Made by a program: the position numbers and the translations under genes. Of a stretch of DNA of 64,000 nt, positions 46,200 through 57,640 are shown piece after piece. Within the stretch, counting starts at the first letter, position 1. Every line of letters starts with the position of its first letter. The notes below the pieces were generated by a model, which saw only the letters and a program-made list of their open reading frames with translations, did not search any database and was not told where the DNA came from. The stretch is from contig JARHVA010004090.1 in assembly GCA_037957365.1 (NCBI GenBank), positions 1,087,001-1,151,000 on the forward strand, written 5' to 3'. Source of the DNA: Torreya grandis. Its lineage: Eukaryota; Streptophyta; Pinopsida; Cupressales; Taxaceae.

Positions 46200-46938
46200 G
46201 TTGATTCTCTTTATCTCTCAACCAACACTCCTTCTTCATATGTCCTTTCTTTCCACAAAACCAGCAGGTAATACCTTTGGACTCAGATCTCCTTCCCAAC
46301 CTTGATTTCCCTTGCTCAACCTTTTCCCCTTACCTTCCCCTGCTTTTTGCACTTAGAGCATTCCCTAATGATTCACCTGTGCTTCTCCTGCATATTTCTT
46401 CATTCAAGATCACACTCACAACATCATCAACTTTTAAGATTTTAGAAGCAGATGCAGAATTACTTACTGCCATAACCAAACCGTCCCAACTTTTAGGCAA
46501 AGAACATAAAATCAAGAGAGCCTTTACCTCATCATCAAAAACAATATTGACTGAAGCTAATTGGTTTACCAAACCATGGAAATCACTGAGATGATTATGT
46601 ACCGATCCACCTTCTTGCATTTGCAAAGTAAATAGCTGCTTCATAAGATATACCTTATTAGAAGCCGAGGGCTTTTTGTATAAATTTTCCAAGGACTTTA
46701 TCAACTCTTCTGTTGTCTTACACTGTGATAAGTTGGAAATCACAGACCTTATGGAACCTAGAGCCTTCCAATCAAGAACGTTCCATTCTTCATCCTTCAT
46801 ATCTATGGGCTTGCATGCAACCCCACCCAATGGTAAGTACAAATCCTTCTGATACAGATAGTCCTCAATCTGCATCCTCTAATGTTGATAATTCTTGCTG
46901 TTAAACTTTTCCATTCGTAGCCTACTTTCTTCTGCCAT
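46200..46938 (-). pseudogene. C7 gag with zinc knuckle
   Basis: ATG at 46938 begins MAEESRLRMEKFNSKNY; one TAG (codon 20, where copia Gags have Trp) precedes the 181-codon open stretch 46875-46330 (YLYQKDLYLPLGG, LKQLFTLQM-like LMKQLFTLQMQEGGSVHNHL, LILCSLPKSWDGLV). These are hallmarks of copia Gag. After one more stop the zinc knuckle CWFCGKKGHMKKEC (46266-46225) is intact. Only two stops separate it from an open gag. Confidence 0.9.
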
Positions 46939-47017
46939 TGCTGAACTCCCACTCAATCAGAAAACCCTATGAATGAATTGTAATCAAAAAACAATACCCT
47001 GCTTCCTGCAAACCATA

Positions 47018-47029
47018 GCTCTGATACCA
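47018..47029 (-). promoter_or_regulatory. C7 primer binding site (tRNA-iMet type)
   Basis: Minus strand TGGTATCAGAGC two bases after the LTR end. Confidence 0.93.
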
Positions 47030-47031
47030 CT

Positions 47032-47736
47032 TGTCAGGGGATTTAGCTCTACCAATTAGAGCACAATTGATTACTATCTTATATGCAATTAAACACGGAA
47101 TTATACCAGAATGATAAAGTAGCTAGAAACTTGAGACAACAAAGAATTTGAGAGACAATACACACTCTTGTATTAAATACTACTAGAAGAAAATACAATA
47201 AGGAAGATGCCACTTCTTCCTCCATCTCAAAGGCTTGCCACACCTCAAGACCTTCTTCCCTCTCTCTCTTGCTCAACACAACAACTCTAAAGCCTGAGTT
47301 GCTATCCCTCCTTGAATGCTTCAGCTGATCTCCTTGACCTTGCTAGCTTCAATGCTATTACTTGCCTTCTTAGATACAAATTACAATACATGCCTTATGG
47401 GTTTATAAATAAGATCCCATGCTTACAAAAATAGAACTCTAGTTACAATAATTAGACACGTATCTAGTGACTATAATTATTCGCTTGACATGCAAACACT
47501 TGCTTCGCTTAACTGACTGTTTGTCAACAGCAGTTCTGAAAATACACAGGCTACTGACACCGGTCCCTGCTGGTCTGGTGCTGCCGATGTCGGCCGACTC
47601 CCTGCTGTCGTCGGTCTCCTTCTCCACTGCATCTGACCGACATCGGTCATACTGCCGATGCTGGTGGCTCTGGTTCTTCAACATCCTTACTCTTGTGTCT
47701 GCAAATAGTTGAAGCTTTTAGGTCCACACCTTAACA
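47032..47736 (-). repeat. C7 5' LTR
   Basis: 705 bp, same length as the 3' LTR. In this copy one palindrome has become GCCGATGCTGG where the 3' LTR keeps GCCGACGTCGG. Confidence 0.93.
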
Positions 47737-47741
47737 TTTTT

Positions 47742-48089
47742 CATATTTCAGTGGAGGTCATATAAACATGACCTCCATAGTTATACATTTTCATAGTTTC
47801 CAGATAGTAGTGGGGAAATATCTTAAGAAAAAAACCTCCACACTTATATACTTACTAAATATCTATATATTTCAATGTGGGAATGTCATAATAACATGAT
47901 CTCTCCACATGTTTTTGTTTCATGATTTAGATATACACTTGGATCAAAATCCTATACATTGCATAGATTTGAAATATAGTTTTTTAGATAGATGATATAT
48001 AAAACACATCTCATAAATATCAAAGGTGCCTATGACATTATATTGGATAAATAATTTTAAAATCTACCAATTAAACTACTCACGAAGAT
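47742..48089 (+). repeat. E6 3' LTR, second piece
   Basis: Continuation after C7 and up to F8. It holds a hairpin: TGGAGGTCAT and ATGACCTCCA (47752-47777, 10-bp perfect arms, 6-bp loop), with partly similar GGAGAGATCATG-like sequence further on. Assignment to E6 is by position. Confidence 0.45.
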
Positions 48090-51000
48090 TGTTACATCCC
48101 GATTCCTCGAAAAGCAAACTATTTAATTATTCATGGATATTTATAATTAACACATTTAATATTGGTTATATTTATTAATAAGATTTAGATATATGATATT
48201 ATGGAATAGTAGGATATTACTTAGATATATAATGGTACATGTTTACATTACTGTGAGTTATTTGTAGTGTATGTGTTTACATTAAGAACATGTTGATGTG
48301 TTATTTCAATTGTATTTTATGTTGTATGTTTATCATGTTGATATGATGTAACTACCTATGTGTTATGAGGTTGACGTACATGAAATCATCTCTCAAAGTG
48401 TATCAGAGAGAGAGAAAATCATCAAAGAGGGTGATGTAGATGGATATATCAAAGGATGATAGAGAAAATAATGAGAGACCTACACACACCATAGTAGTTA
48501 GCACATGATATATTGCATAAAAAATGGTTTGAACATGGTGTGTTTTATTTATACTCACATTGGAAAGTTGATTTATATGAGTTTTCCAGTATAGTTTAAA
48601 TATCTTAATGAATTCATTTTGCATAATTGGTACATTTTATATTAAAGCTAGTAGAAACATTATTAGCATAATGAGATTTAAAAATTCAGACTATTAGTTG
48701 TCAAAATTGTCACTAAAATTTATGAGAATAAGAGATGTTTATTAAATTATTGATTTTCTCTATTTTATGTTGAAATAAATAAAAATTGGAAATTACCATA
48801 AAAAAGGATAAAATGGAAAAAAAATAATAAAAAAATAAAAATAAATGTAAAGACTAAAATTAAGAAAAATTAAAGAAAAAAATATATTAAAAATTAACAA
48901 AAAAATGAAAAATATTTTAAAACAAAAAGATTATGCCTATTTCATATAAGTCGAAATTAAGAAAAAAATAATCATAAGTGTTTGGAATCAAATAATTAAA
49001 AGGAAAAAAGAGGCATAACATAACCAAAAGAAGAAACAGAAGAAGTGTTGGAAAGAGGAAAAGCAATGTCAAGAACCATACAAACTACCAAGTAGGCCAT
49101 GTCATTAAAATTATAAATGTATCTGTATGTTTACAGAATTGGTAATTCTAGTTTTTGTGTGTGATTTTCATATTCAAATAGTTGTTGTAATTTAATGAAT
49201 CATTACATGTATATGATACATATATTAAGGACTATTGTTGAATAATTATACTATGACATCCTATATGCTAAATTCCTAGATTATATAATATTAAAAATAA
49301 GTCCAAATTCTATATATATTTATCAATGCATCATTACACTTGACAAGGACAAATTTGCCACTATATATATAGAATTAATTACCATCTTATATAGTTTTTT
49401 AGAATCACTGCACATATATTTTCTAGAACTTACATTGGTTAATAATTTGATTTGTATATAATAAACAACCTCTTTTAATTATTTATTTACTAGAATTAAA
49501 TGATGGAATCATGTTTAGTTTTCCCAACCTATTGAAAATGATTCACTGCACTCTTGATAATTCCAAGCTATGTGTGGAGTGTATTTAATTGACAATAATG
49601 CAAACTTAGTAATTAAGTGTCAGTTAAAAAGGTGTCACTACATTTTGTATTGACTACATATATAGTTGATTAATGAATCATTGAATTTGTACTTTCAACC
49701 TATCCAAAATGATTTATATTAGAATTGTTACTTTTATATGGGTATTGATGAGTTTTATAACAATAAGGAGGAAATGCATCACTATGGAGAGTAGGTTTCT
49801 AATGTCTTTTAGCTTATGTATTTAATTTTATAGCCTACATTATTTATGACACCATTGTATGTCCTAACACTCAACCAATAATCTAATAAATTATATCACT
49901 AAATCTTAAAAATGAATAGTATTAACTAAGGTGTTGAATCAAATGAGGACCAGCCAAATAATTTGTTAAATAATTGTATTTCATTATCTTTTGGCATTGC
50001 TTAAACTATGCTTCCATCATGTTTATGATTATAAATTCACTGTATATTTATTTTATTCATAGTCTGTGTATTTTTAGAAGATCCCTTAATATTCCATAGT
50101 GATTTTTGCTATATGTTTGAACTGTTGAGTCATCTTAATTGAAATGGTGTGTTAAACTTAGCAAGGCATCATTGTAGTGGGAAATGTCAATAAAGGAATC
50201 ACTATATTTTATAATAAAGAGTATTATTAACATGAAATATATATTGTCACAACTTTATATTATGATCATAGTTGAATACTTGGAGCAGTAGATGAAAATT
50301 ATAATAGATATACTAGTTGTTTATAATTTTTTAAGGCTAAATCGATGCTTTGTAGGGATATATCCTTTTCTATTTAAAAAAATATATTATTGAATCTATA
50401 GTGCCTTAGTTTCCATATGTTGAGATTGTTTATAAATTAAAGGCTTTTTAAGTATGTTCTTTAGTGTAAATACTAAACAAGGAAAATCTTTTTGAAATTT
50501 TTAAAAAATATGGTTATTTATATTATGGTTGATTTAATTATGAACCAGAACAATAGCTAAATTTGTATATAAAATTAAATAGTTTAGAATTATGGTATAT
50601 ACAGGCCTATATTAGGGATATTTTAACTTAAATGTTTATGGACTTATATAGAAGCCTCAAAATTGACTAAGTCATGATTGTTATCTTATAAAACATAGTC
50701 ATTCTATTTGATAGCAAAATAATTGAAAACTTAATGAAAATATCATTGGGAATACAAATAACTATAGGTGTTATGTTTGAGCTTAATGAGGCATGGGATG
50801 AATAGAGAACCCAAAGTAGCCCTTATGTTGATATGTAATATTTCCTTATCATATGACCTGTAAATCAAAACATGGGATGTGAATGTAACATTAAAATAAG
50901 TTACAGTTGGCTTAATGCAAAAACATAAGTGTTAATGTACCTAATAGCATATGTATGAATATAGGGGGTGTAATTTGAAGATTATAGTTTCATGGGTGCA

Positions 51001-52255
51001 TTATGAAATGTAATAAAGAATTAAATATAATTAAGTTAACAAATACATTCATTCAAACCCAAAAAATGTAAACACATTCTAGATTGGATTACTCTTATCA
51101 TGTGAACTATGTTTTTTTTGTTATATCTAGTTGTTATATATAAGTGTATGTTTCCATGTATTTATGACTAATTTATTAGTCTAATTGCGATACTTAGTAG
51201 TTATGCTTACAAAAATTAGAGTGTGGTAATATAGGTTATGATATTGTGTAAAATGTTGGAAACAAATTATGATATTAAAACATGTAGTTAATTGTGTATT
51301 TTACCTAGATGGTATTAACTATAGTCATTATTTATAGTATGGGATAGAAAAAAAATGTAAGATTCATTAATACATTTGATAGAATAACTATATGTTTTAG
51401 TTACTCCTATGTTTAGCATGTATATGATGTGTTTTTCATAAGTAAGGAGTGAGATGGACTTTACTAGCTTACTAGCATCACAGTGTTAAATAAAGGTAGT
51501 CCAGTCAAGGGGTGGGTATGAATTTTGATTGATTGATATATCACTTTTATTTAATATTCTTAAAACTTTGGCTAAAGTATGTTTAGTGAGACATTATCAT
51601 TTCATGAGTATGATTTACATATTTATGTGACATCTTGAAATAGATCAGGTTTTCTATGATACACTACATGTTTAGTTTTATAAATCGTATAACACATAGG
51701 TACTTGCTTGTCTCTTTGGATTTGTTCACCATCACTATCTACTCATCGATGAATAGAGGGAAATTTATTGATGGGATTAGTGTAGGGATCATTGATCTAT
51801 GGTTGATGTGGAAAAGCACATGGATGATGCTCTCCCTCCCCACAACAGTACTACTTATTGATATGACATTTGAGATTGTTATAGATACTTGAGGTTGGAA
51901 ACTATTATTCAGGGGAACCATGTATCTTATATTTACATTGTATTGTATTGTTCTTATTATTTAATATTTTCATGATGAGTTGTAATTAATTATTATTATA
52001 CATTGGCAGTGGTGGTTGTAGACTTGTATCAATTGTGGTTGAGTTAATATAGTTACTTTATATATTTGCATTATAATGTGTTCTCATGATATTAAAGATC
52101 AATGATATATGATGTAATATTATTTTTTTCTATTATCATACTTGAGTATTTCATATGATCTCTATTTAAATTCTTGTGGTGTAATCTATTTTTTGTATGT
52201 GTGTTTAATTAAAAAAATTGTGTGTTTATAAGTAGATCCCAATAGGGATGTTACA
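48090..52255 (+). repeat. F8 5' LTR, ~4.17 kb
   Basis: Starts TGTTACATCC and ends GGGATGTTACA just before the PBS. The first ~1.03 kb matches 56646-57640. The remaining 3.1 kb has no second copy in the window; it is AT-rich and non-coding and might include a later insertion, although Del-type elements do have LTRs this long. Confidence 0.7.
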
Positions 52256-52257
52256 TG

Positions 52258-52269
52258 TGGTATTATAGA
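52258..52269 (+). promoter_or_regulatory. F8 primer binding site (mutated)
   Basis: TGGTATTATAGA two bases after the LTR end; compare TGGTATCAGAGC. Three substitutions. Confidence 0.6.
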
Positions 52270-52337
52270 TACATCTCAAAGTCTAGGACCTAATGATTCT
52301 ACTAACATTTTCATATCCTTCTATTTATAGAAAGAAG

Positions 52338-53330
52338 GATGGTGAAAATTAGAGTTTCTATAGAGGGTCCTTTGAATGCTAATGATAACAACCCTCCATT
52401 TGATCATACTCTATGTGTCACTGAGAAGTCAACAAAGATGGACTAAAATCTCATAATCATGAATGAGACCAGGGATCATATTATAGATCTAGAGTAGGTG
52501 GTTCATGTTTATGAAGAAGAGGAATAGTAGGATGAACTTGAATATCATCCCATAGAGTAGGAAAATCCTTGGGATGTTAGAACCCAGGTAACTATGGAGT
52601 TGGCTAGAGACATGAAGAAGGTGAACCCACCTATGTTTGATAGGATTGTTCTAGGTGATGAAGCTAAGGTATGGATAATTAAGATGGAGAAGTATTTAAA
52701 AATTTTAATGTACTTTGAGGTCACCAAGGTAAATTGGGGATCATACCAGTTGGATGGTTAGGCAGTTACATGGTGAACCAACAAGAGTTTGGAAATGAAT
52801 TTTAGCTTGACCACCACTACTTGAGATCAATTTGTGGAATTATTCAAATCACAGTGGCTTCCATAGCTTTATTTTTATTAGAAGCTCATATATTTCCATA
52901 ATCTAAGTAGGGTGATTTATTGGTGAATGATTATTAGGATCAGTTCACCAAACTTATTAAGTGCATACCTCAGTACCAAGAAGATGAAAAGTTTAAAAAT
53001 TTTATCATGTGTTTGAGGCCCCAAATAAGTAGAGAAGGAGATTTTCGTGTACCTTATATTATAGACTAGGTCTTTAAGAAAATATTCAAACAATAACAAA
53101 AGTTGAATTTTCTTTCATAGACCAAGGACAAGTTTAAGAAAAGGTTTGGAAATTATTAGTCAAACTTCAAGAAGAAGAATTGGAAACAGAGGAGTGGAGA
53201 ATCAAGGAAGTAGTTTAAAATTCAGAATGTCAAGCTCAATATTGGTTTAGGTAATAAGAAATAGGGAAATGGATCAAAATAAGGTTTCAAGGGAAACCAA
53301 TAGAATGTTTTATAACTCCTAAGATGCTTA
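52338..53330 (+). pseudogene. F8 gag remnant
   Basis: From ATG 52338 one frame gives KVNPPMFDRIVLGDEAKVWI, then KMEKYLKILMYFE and TWDQFVELFKSQWLPQLYFY-like sequence (with stops at Trp and Gln positions), the retrotransposon Gag domain. The following ~300 bp encode a Lys/Arg-rich region (FKKKNWKQRSGESRK) where a zinc knuckle would be expected; I see none. Confidence 0.7.
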
Positions 53331-53399
53331 TTAAGTTAACTAAAAGAGACACTATAGTGGCAAATGCATGGTCAGTATAGTATGAAAATGACTAAAAAG

Positions 53400-53620
53400 T
53401 CATGGTTGACAAGTGCTTAGTCAATGTAGAGATTAGGTTGCCCAAATTAATAACCATTGTGGATCTATATGTAGCACTTCTATGATGATATGATGTTATC
53501 TTGGGAGTCAACTGGCTTGAAAAATATAAAGACAAGGTTGATTTCTACCTAAAGAAAGTTGAGTGTCTTGATGATTTTGGAAATTAGACAGAAATTCAAG
53601 GTGAGAAGATAGAGTTGAAG
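53400..53620 (+). pseudogene. F8 protease remnant (C-terminal half)
   Basis: VNVEIRLPKLITIVDLYVA then YDVILGVNWLEKYKDKVDFY match the C-terminal part of chromovirus proteases (D-V-I-L-G-x-D/N-W-L). The active-site loop upstream is not legible. Confidence 0.65.
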
Positions 53621-53829
53621 CTTAGGTAGATTTATGAAATGTAACCTAAGAGTGCTCAAGTAAAAAGGTGCCAAGCATTTATCATCAAGATAAATGAAAT
53701 AGAGGAACCTAAGGAACCATCTCTCAAATATTACCCATTTTTAAGATATTTTCATGATGTGTTTCTAGAGGAATTATCATGATTTCCCCCTTGACATGAT
53801 TTCAATTTTTATATCGACATCATACCTAG

Positions 53830-54960
53830 TTTAGAACCATAGTATAAGGCACCATATAGGATAAAAACCATTTATTTGGTTGAAATGAAGGCTCAAATTC
53901 AAGAATTATTGGCTAAGGGGTTGATTAGGCCAAGTGTGTCACCATGGGGTGCACCAGTTGTCTTTTTCAAGAATAAGGATGGTACCTTTCAACTTTGCAT
54001 TGATTATAGAATGTTGAATAAGGCAACCATAAAAAATATGTATATGTTACCTTGTATAGATGATTTATTTGATCAAATGTGATAAAAAAAAAATATTTTC
54101 TAAGATTGATCTTTGAGTAGGATACCATCAGTTGAGGATTCAATATGAGGATATTTTGAAGATAATATTTAGAACTTGATATGGGCACTATGAGTTTACA
54201 GTGTTACTAATTGGACTAACTAATGCTTAGGTAGCATTCATGAATCTCATGAATAATGTATTCAGATATTACCTTGACCACTTTGTTCTAGTTTTTCTAG
54301 ATGACATTCTTATCTACTCAAAGAATGAAGAGGAACACCTTCAACAACTATAATTGGTTCTACAATGTTTATGTAAGCACAAAATGTATGGCATGTTGTC
54401 TAAGTACACATTATTCTAAGAAAAATTCAAATATTCGGGACACATTATCTTTGTAGATGGTATCTCAGTAGATTTGTGAAAGATTAGAGCCATTTTGTAA
54501 TGGCCAACACTAAAGAATGTGCACGAGGTAAGAAGTTTCATGGGGTTAGTAGGCTACTATAGGAAGTTCATTTTAAAATTTTCCAAGATATCTAATCCAA
54601 TTACTTCCTTACCATGCAAAAACCATAATTTTGTTTGGTCAAAGAAGTTCCAAGTAGCTTTTTAGGGATTGAAAAGAAGGCTTACATTATCACTATTGTT
54701 GATAGTTCTTGACTCCAATGGTTAATTTTTAATGATCATAGATGTATTAGGGGATTGATTAGGAGGAATCATTATTTAGGATGGTGCAGTGGTGGATTAT
54801 GAGTCATAGAACCTAAATCCATATGAGGTAAACCATGGCCTTCATGAATTGGAACTTGAAGAAATTGTTCATGGTTTGTAAGTGTGGTGGCATTATTTGT
54901 TGGGAAAACCTTTCAAGCTCAAGATAGATAACTTGGGACTCAAGTAAATTTTCACCCAAC
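53830..54960 (+). pseudogene. F8 reverse transcriptase and RNase H
   Basis: Clean stretch 53876-54082 reads [20 protein letters not shown] and [24 protein letters not shown]-stop-VGYHQLRIQYED follows, then [20 protein letters not shown] (FLDD at about 54295-54306, the active site), then GYYRKFILKFSKI. RNase H follows with FLMIIDVLGD and NPYEVNHGLHELELEEIVHG. Many TAG and TAA codons, at least one frameshift near 54084. Confidence 0.88.
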
Positions 54961-54969
54961 CTAATTTAA

Positions 54970-56541
54970 ATGTTCATCAAAGATGTTGGATTAAGTTCTT
55001 ATTTGATTACAATTTTTGACATCAGCTATATCAAAGGTAAGGAAGATAGAGTAGTTAATGCCCTCAATAATAGAAGGTACATAACAACCATAGCTACTAT
55101 CAAGAGTACTTTTAGGGATCAAGTGATTGAGTTCTCACCAAGAGATAAATTCTATGATCAGATCATAAAATCATTGTTTGAGAATGCTTAGAATCCTTGG
55201 TGTAAAGGATTTAGATTGGAGAGTGATGGTGTATTTCATTATAATGAAAGGATGTATGTGCTAGATCAAGATAATATATAGATCATAATGCTAATTAAAT
55301 TGCATAATATCCTATATTCAGGACATTCAAGTATAACCAAGCTCATGGCAGAGCTTAGACCACTATAATTTTGGAAGGAAAACAAGAAAGATGTCAAAAA
55401 TTATGTGTCACATTGTCTAGAATGTCAGTGAGTGAAAGTTGAGCATGTTCATCTAGTTGGCTTGTTATATCTACATGATATATAAGAATATAAGTGGTAG
55501 GTGATTAGTATGAACTTTGTCCAAGGTTTATTGATGTTATAGAATAGGAAAAATATGATCTTGGTAGTTGTTGATAGACTAACCAAGGTGGTTCACTTTA
55601 TACTAGGCAACATGATAGATGATGTACTTACCATTATGAAGAGGTTACAAAAGGATGTGTATAGGTTGCATGGTTTTCTAAAGAAGATCATTTTGGATCA
55701 TGATCCGAAGATGACTTTCAAAATTTTGGGTAACTCTGAATTCAACATTGGTAATGTAGCTAAATTTTAGTACAACAAGCCACCCAGAGACTACCAAATA
55801 GACTAAGAGAGTCAATCAGGTGTTAAAAGATCTTATTCATATGTATTTAATGGATTATAAATATAAGTGGGAAGATTATATTCCATTGGTTGAGTTTTCA
55901 TATAAAAACTCATACCAATCAACATTAAAGATGGCACCTTTTGAGGCAATTTATGGGAAAAGGTGTAGGATACCCATCACTTGGGATAGGTTAGAGGATA
56001 GGTTAGTCTTTGGACCTAAGATTCTCTTAGAAATGGAAGAGTAAGTTAGATTCTTCAATCAGAGATTGGTCAAGGACAATGATAAGTATAAGAGTTATGC
56101 ATATTTGAAGAGGATAACAAGCCACTTTGTAGTAGGTGATAAAGTATTTTTGTGGGTTAAGCTACATGAGAGCTTGATGAAATTCAAAAAGCCAATAAAA
56201 TTGTCATGGAGATACCGTTAGAAGTGTTATAAGTGGTCAATCTTGTAGCGTATGGGCTTACATTGCCACCAACCCTAGATCTTTTACATAATGTCTTCCA
56301 TGTTTCTTATATTAAGAAGTATATAGCTAATCCTATGCATAAGTTAGATTGGAATGATTTTTAGGTTTGTATCCTAGGGTGGTCACAGTAGAACCAATCA
56401 GGGTAATTCACACACATAAATTTTACTTGAGTAACAGAGAGATGTCATAGTGCAAGGTCTAATGGGACCAATACTCTAAAGAGAGTGCAACTTGGGATGA
56501 CTATGACGAGTTCTTCAAGAGATTTCCACATTTATTTACTT
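54970..56541 (+). pseudogene. F8 integrase with C-terminal chromodomain
   Basis: HNILYSGHSSITKLMAELRP and KNYVSHCLECQ give the H2C2 zinc domain. ILVVVDRLTKVVHFI and IILDHDPKMTFKI give core D positions (the expected DRD reads DHD). YIPLVEFSYKNSYQSTLKMA and PFEAIYGKRCR follow, then VGDKVFLWVKLH. The last ~40 codons (56420-56541) contain KESATWDDYDEFFKRFPHLF, a chromodomain that targets integration in chromoviruses, ending at TGA 56539. Frameshifts near 55740 and 55800. Confidence 0.85.
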
Positions 56542-56629
56542 GATTAGATAATTTTATACTATGTTAGTTTTGCTACACAATATTTTAAATTTAGAATATA
56601 TGTTTGAATAAGAGTCATTTGGGATGATG

Positions 56630-56645
56630 ACTAGCTTTAGGGAGA
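56630..56645 (+). promoter_or_regulatory. F8 polypurine tract
   Basis: AGCTTTAGGGAGA precedes the LTR start TGTTACATCC, the chromovirus arrangement. Confidence 0.65.
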
Positions 56646-57640
56646 TGTTACATCCTAATTCCTTGCTAAGCAAAATATTTTATTATTCATGGATATTCAT
56701 AGTTGAAATATTTAATATTGGTTATATTTATGACTAAGCTTGAGATATATTCTATTATGAGATAGTAGGATATTGGATAGATACATGATGGTACATGTTT
56801 GCATTACTATGAGTTGGTTTTAGTGTATGTGTTTACATTATGAACGTGTTGATGTTGTATTTTAGTTATAGTTTATGTTGTACATTTATCATGTTGATAT
56901 GATCTAACTACTTGCATGTTACAAGGTTGATTTAAGAGAACTCATCCCTTAGAGCATGCTAGAGGGAGAGAATCATCAGAGAGGGTGATGTAGATGGAGA
57001 TGTCCAAGGATGACAAAGAAACTAGCAAGATCTCTACACACATCACAATAGTTTTCACATGGCATGCTTATTTCTACTTGTATTAGAAATTTGATTTCTA
57101 TGAGTTTGCCAATATAATTTAAATAGATTAATTAATTCATTTTGTGTAATTAGTATATTTTATCATTAAATCTAGTTGAAACATTATTAGTATAATTATA
57201 TTTTAAAATAAGGATTATTATTTTTCAAAATTATCATTAAAATTTATGGATAATAAGTTAATTAAATTACTAAATTATGGATTTTCTCTATTTTATGATG
57301 AAATAAATAAAAAATGGAAATTACCATAGAAAAAGGAAAAAAAGACAATAAAAGACAAAAAAAAATTAAAAATAAATGTAAATACTAAAATTCAAAAAAA
57401 TTAAATAAAAAAATATATTAAAAATAACAAAAAAAATAAAGAAAATTAATTTAAAACAAAAAGACCGCCTATTTCATGTAAGTGGAAATTAAGAAAGAAA
57501 ATCATCATAAGTGTCTTGAATCAAAAAAATAAAAGGAAAAAATAGGTGTAGCATAATCAAAAGAAGACATACAAAAAAAATAAGGTCAAGAACCATATAG
57601 ACTGTCAGGTAGACCATGCCATTAAAATTATGAATCTATC
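56646..57640 (+). repeat. F8 3' LTR, truncated
   Basis: Collinear with 48090 to about 49123, down to AAGAACCATA and CCATTAAAATTATGAATCTAT. Similarity ends abruptly near 57640, so ~3.1 kb of LTR is missing or displaced, and no target duplication is found. Confidence 0.8.

Larger units (their letters stand above)
43862..47736 (-). mobile_element. C7: Ty1/copia element, internally deleted
   Basis: 3.9 kb with two 705-bp LTRs (43862-44566 and 47032-47736), flanked by TTTTT on both sides (43857-43861, 47737-47741). PBS and purine tract are intact. Gag, zinc knuckle, protease and pre-integrase are present on the minus strand; integrase core, RT and RNase H are missing. About 36 differences between LTRs by eye (about 95% identity), so it is among the younger insertions. 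Its LTR and 3' internal part carry ACCGACGTCGGT-type motifs. Confidence 0.92.
48090..57640 (+). mobile_element. F8: chromovirus (Ty3/gypsy, Tekay/Del-like) inserted in E6
   Basis: 5' LTR 48090-52255, PBS, gag, protease, RT, RNase H, integrase with a C-terminal chromodomain, purine tract, then a 3' LTR starting at 56646 that matches only to about 57640. A chromodomain, a tRNA-iMet-like PBS and long LTRs fit the Tekay/Del group. Coding parts have a stop about every 15-30 codons, so it is old. Confidence 0.85.
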
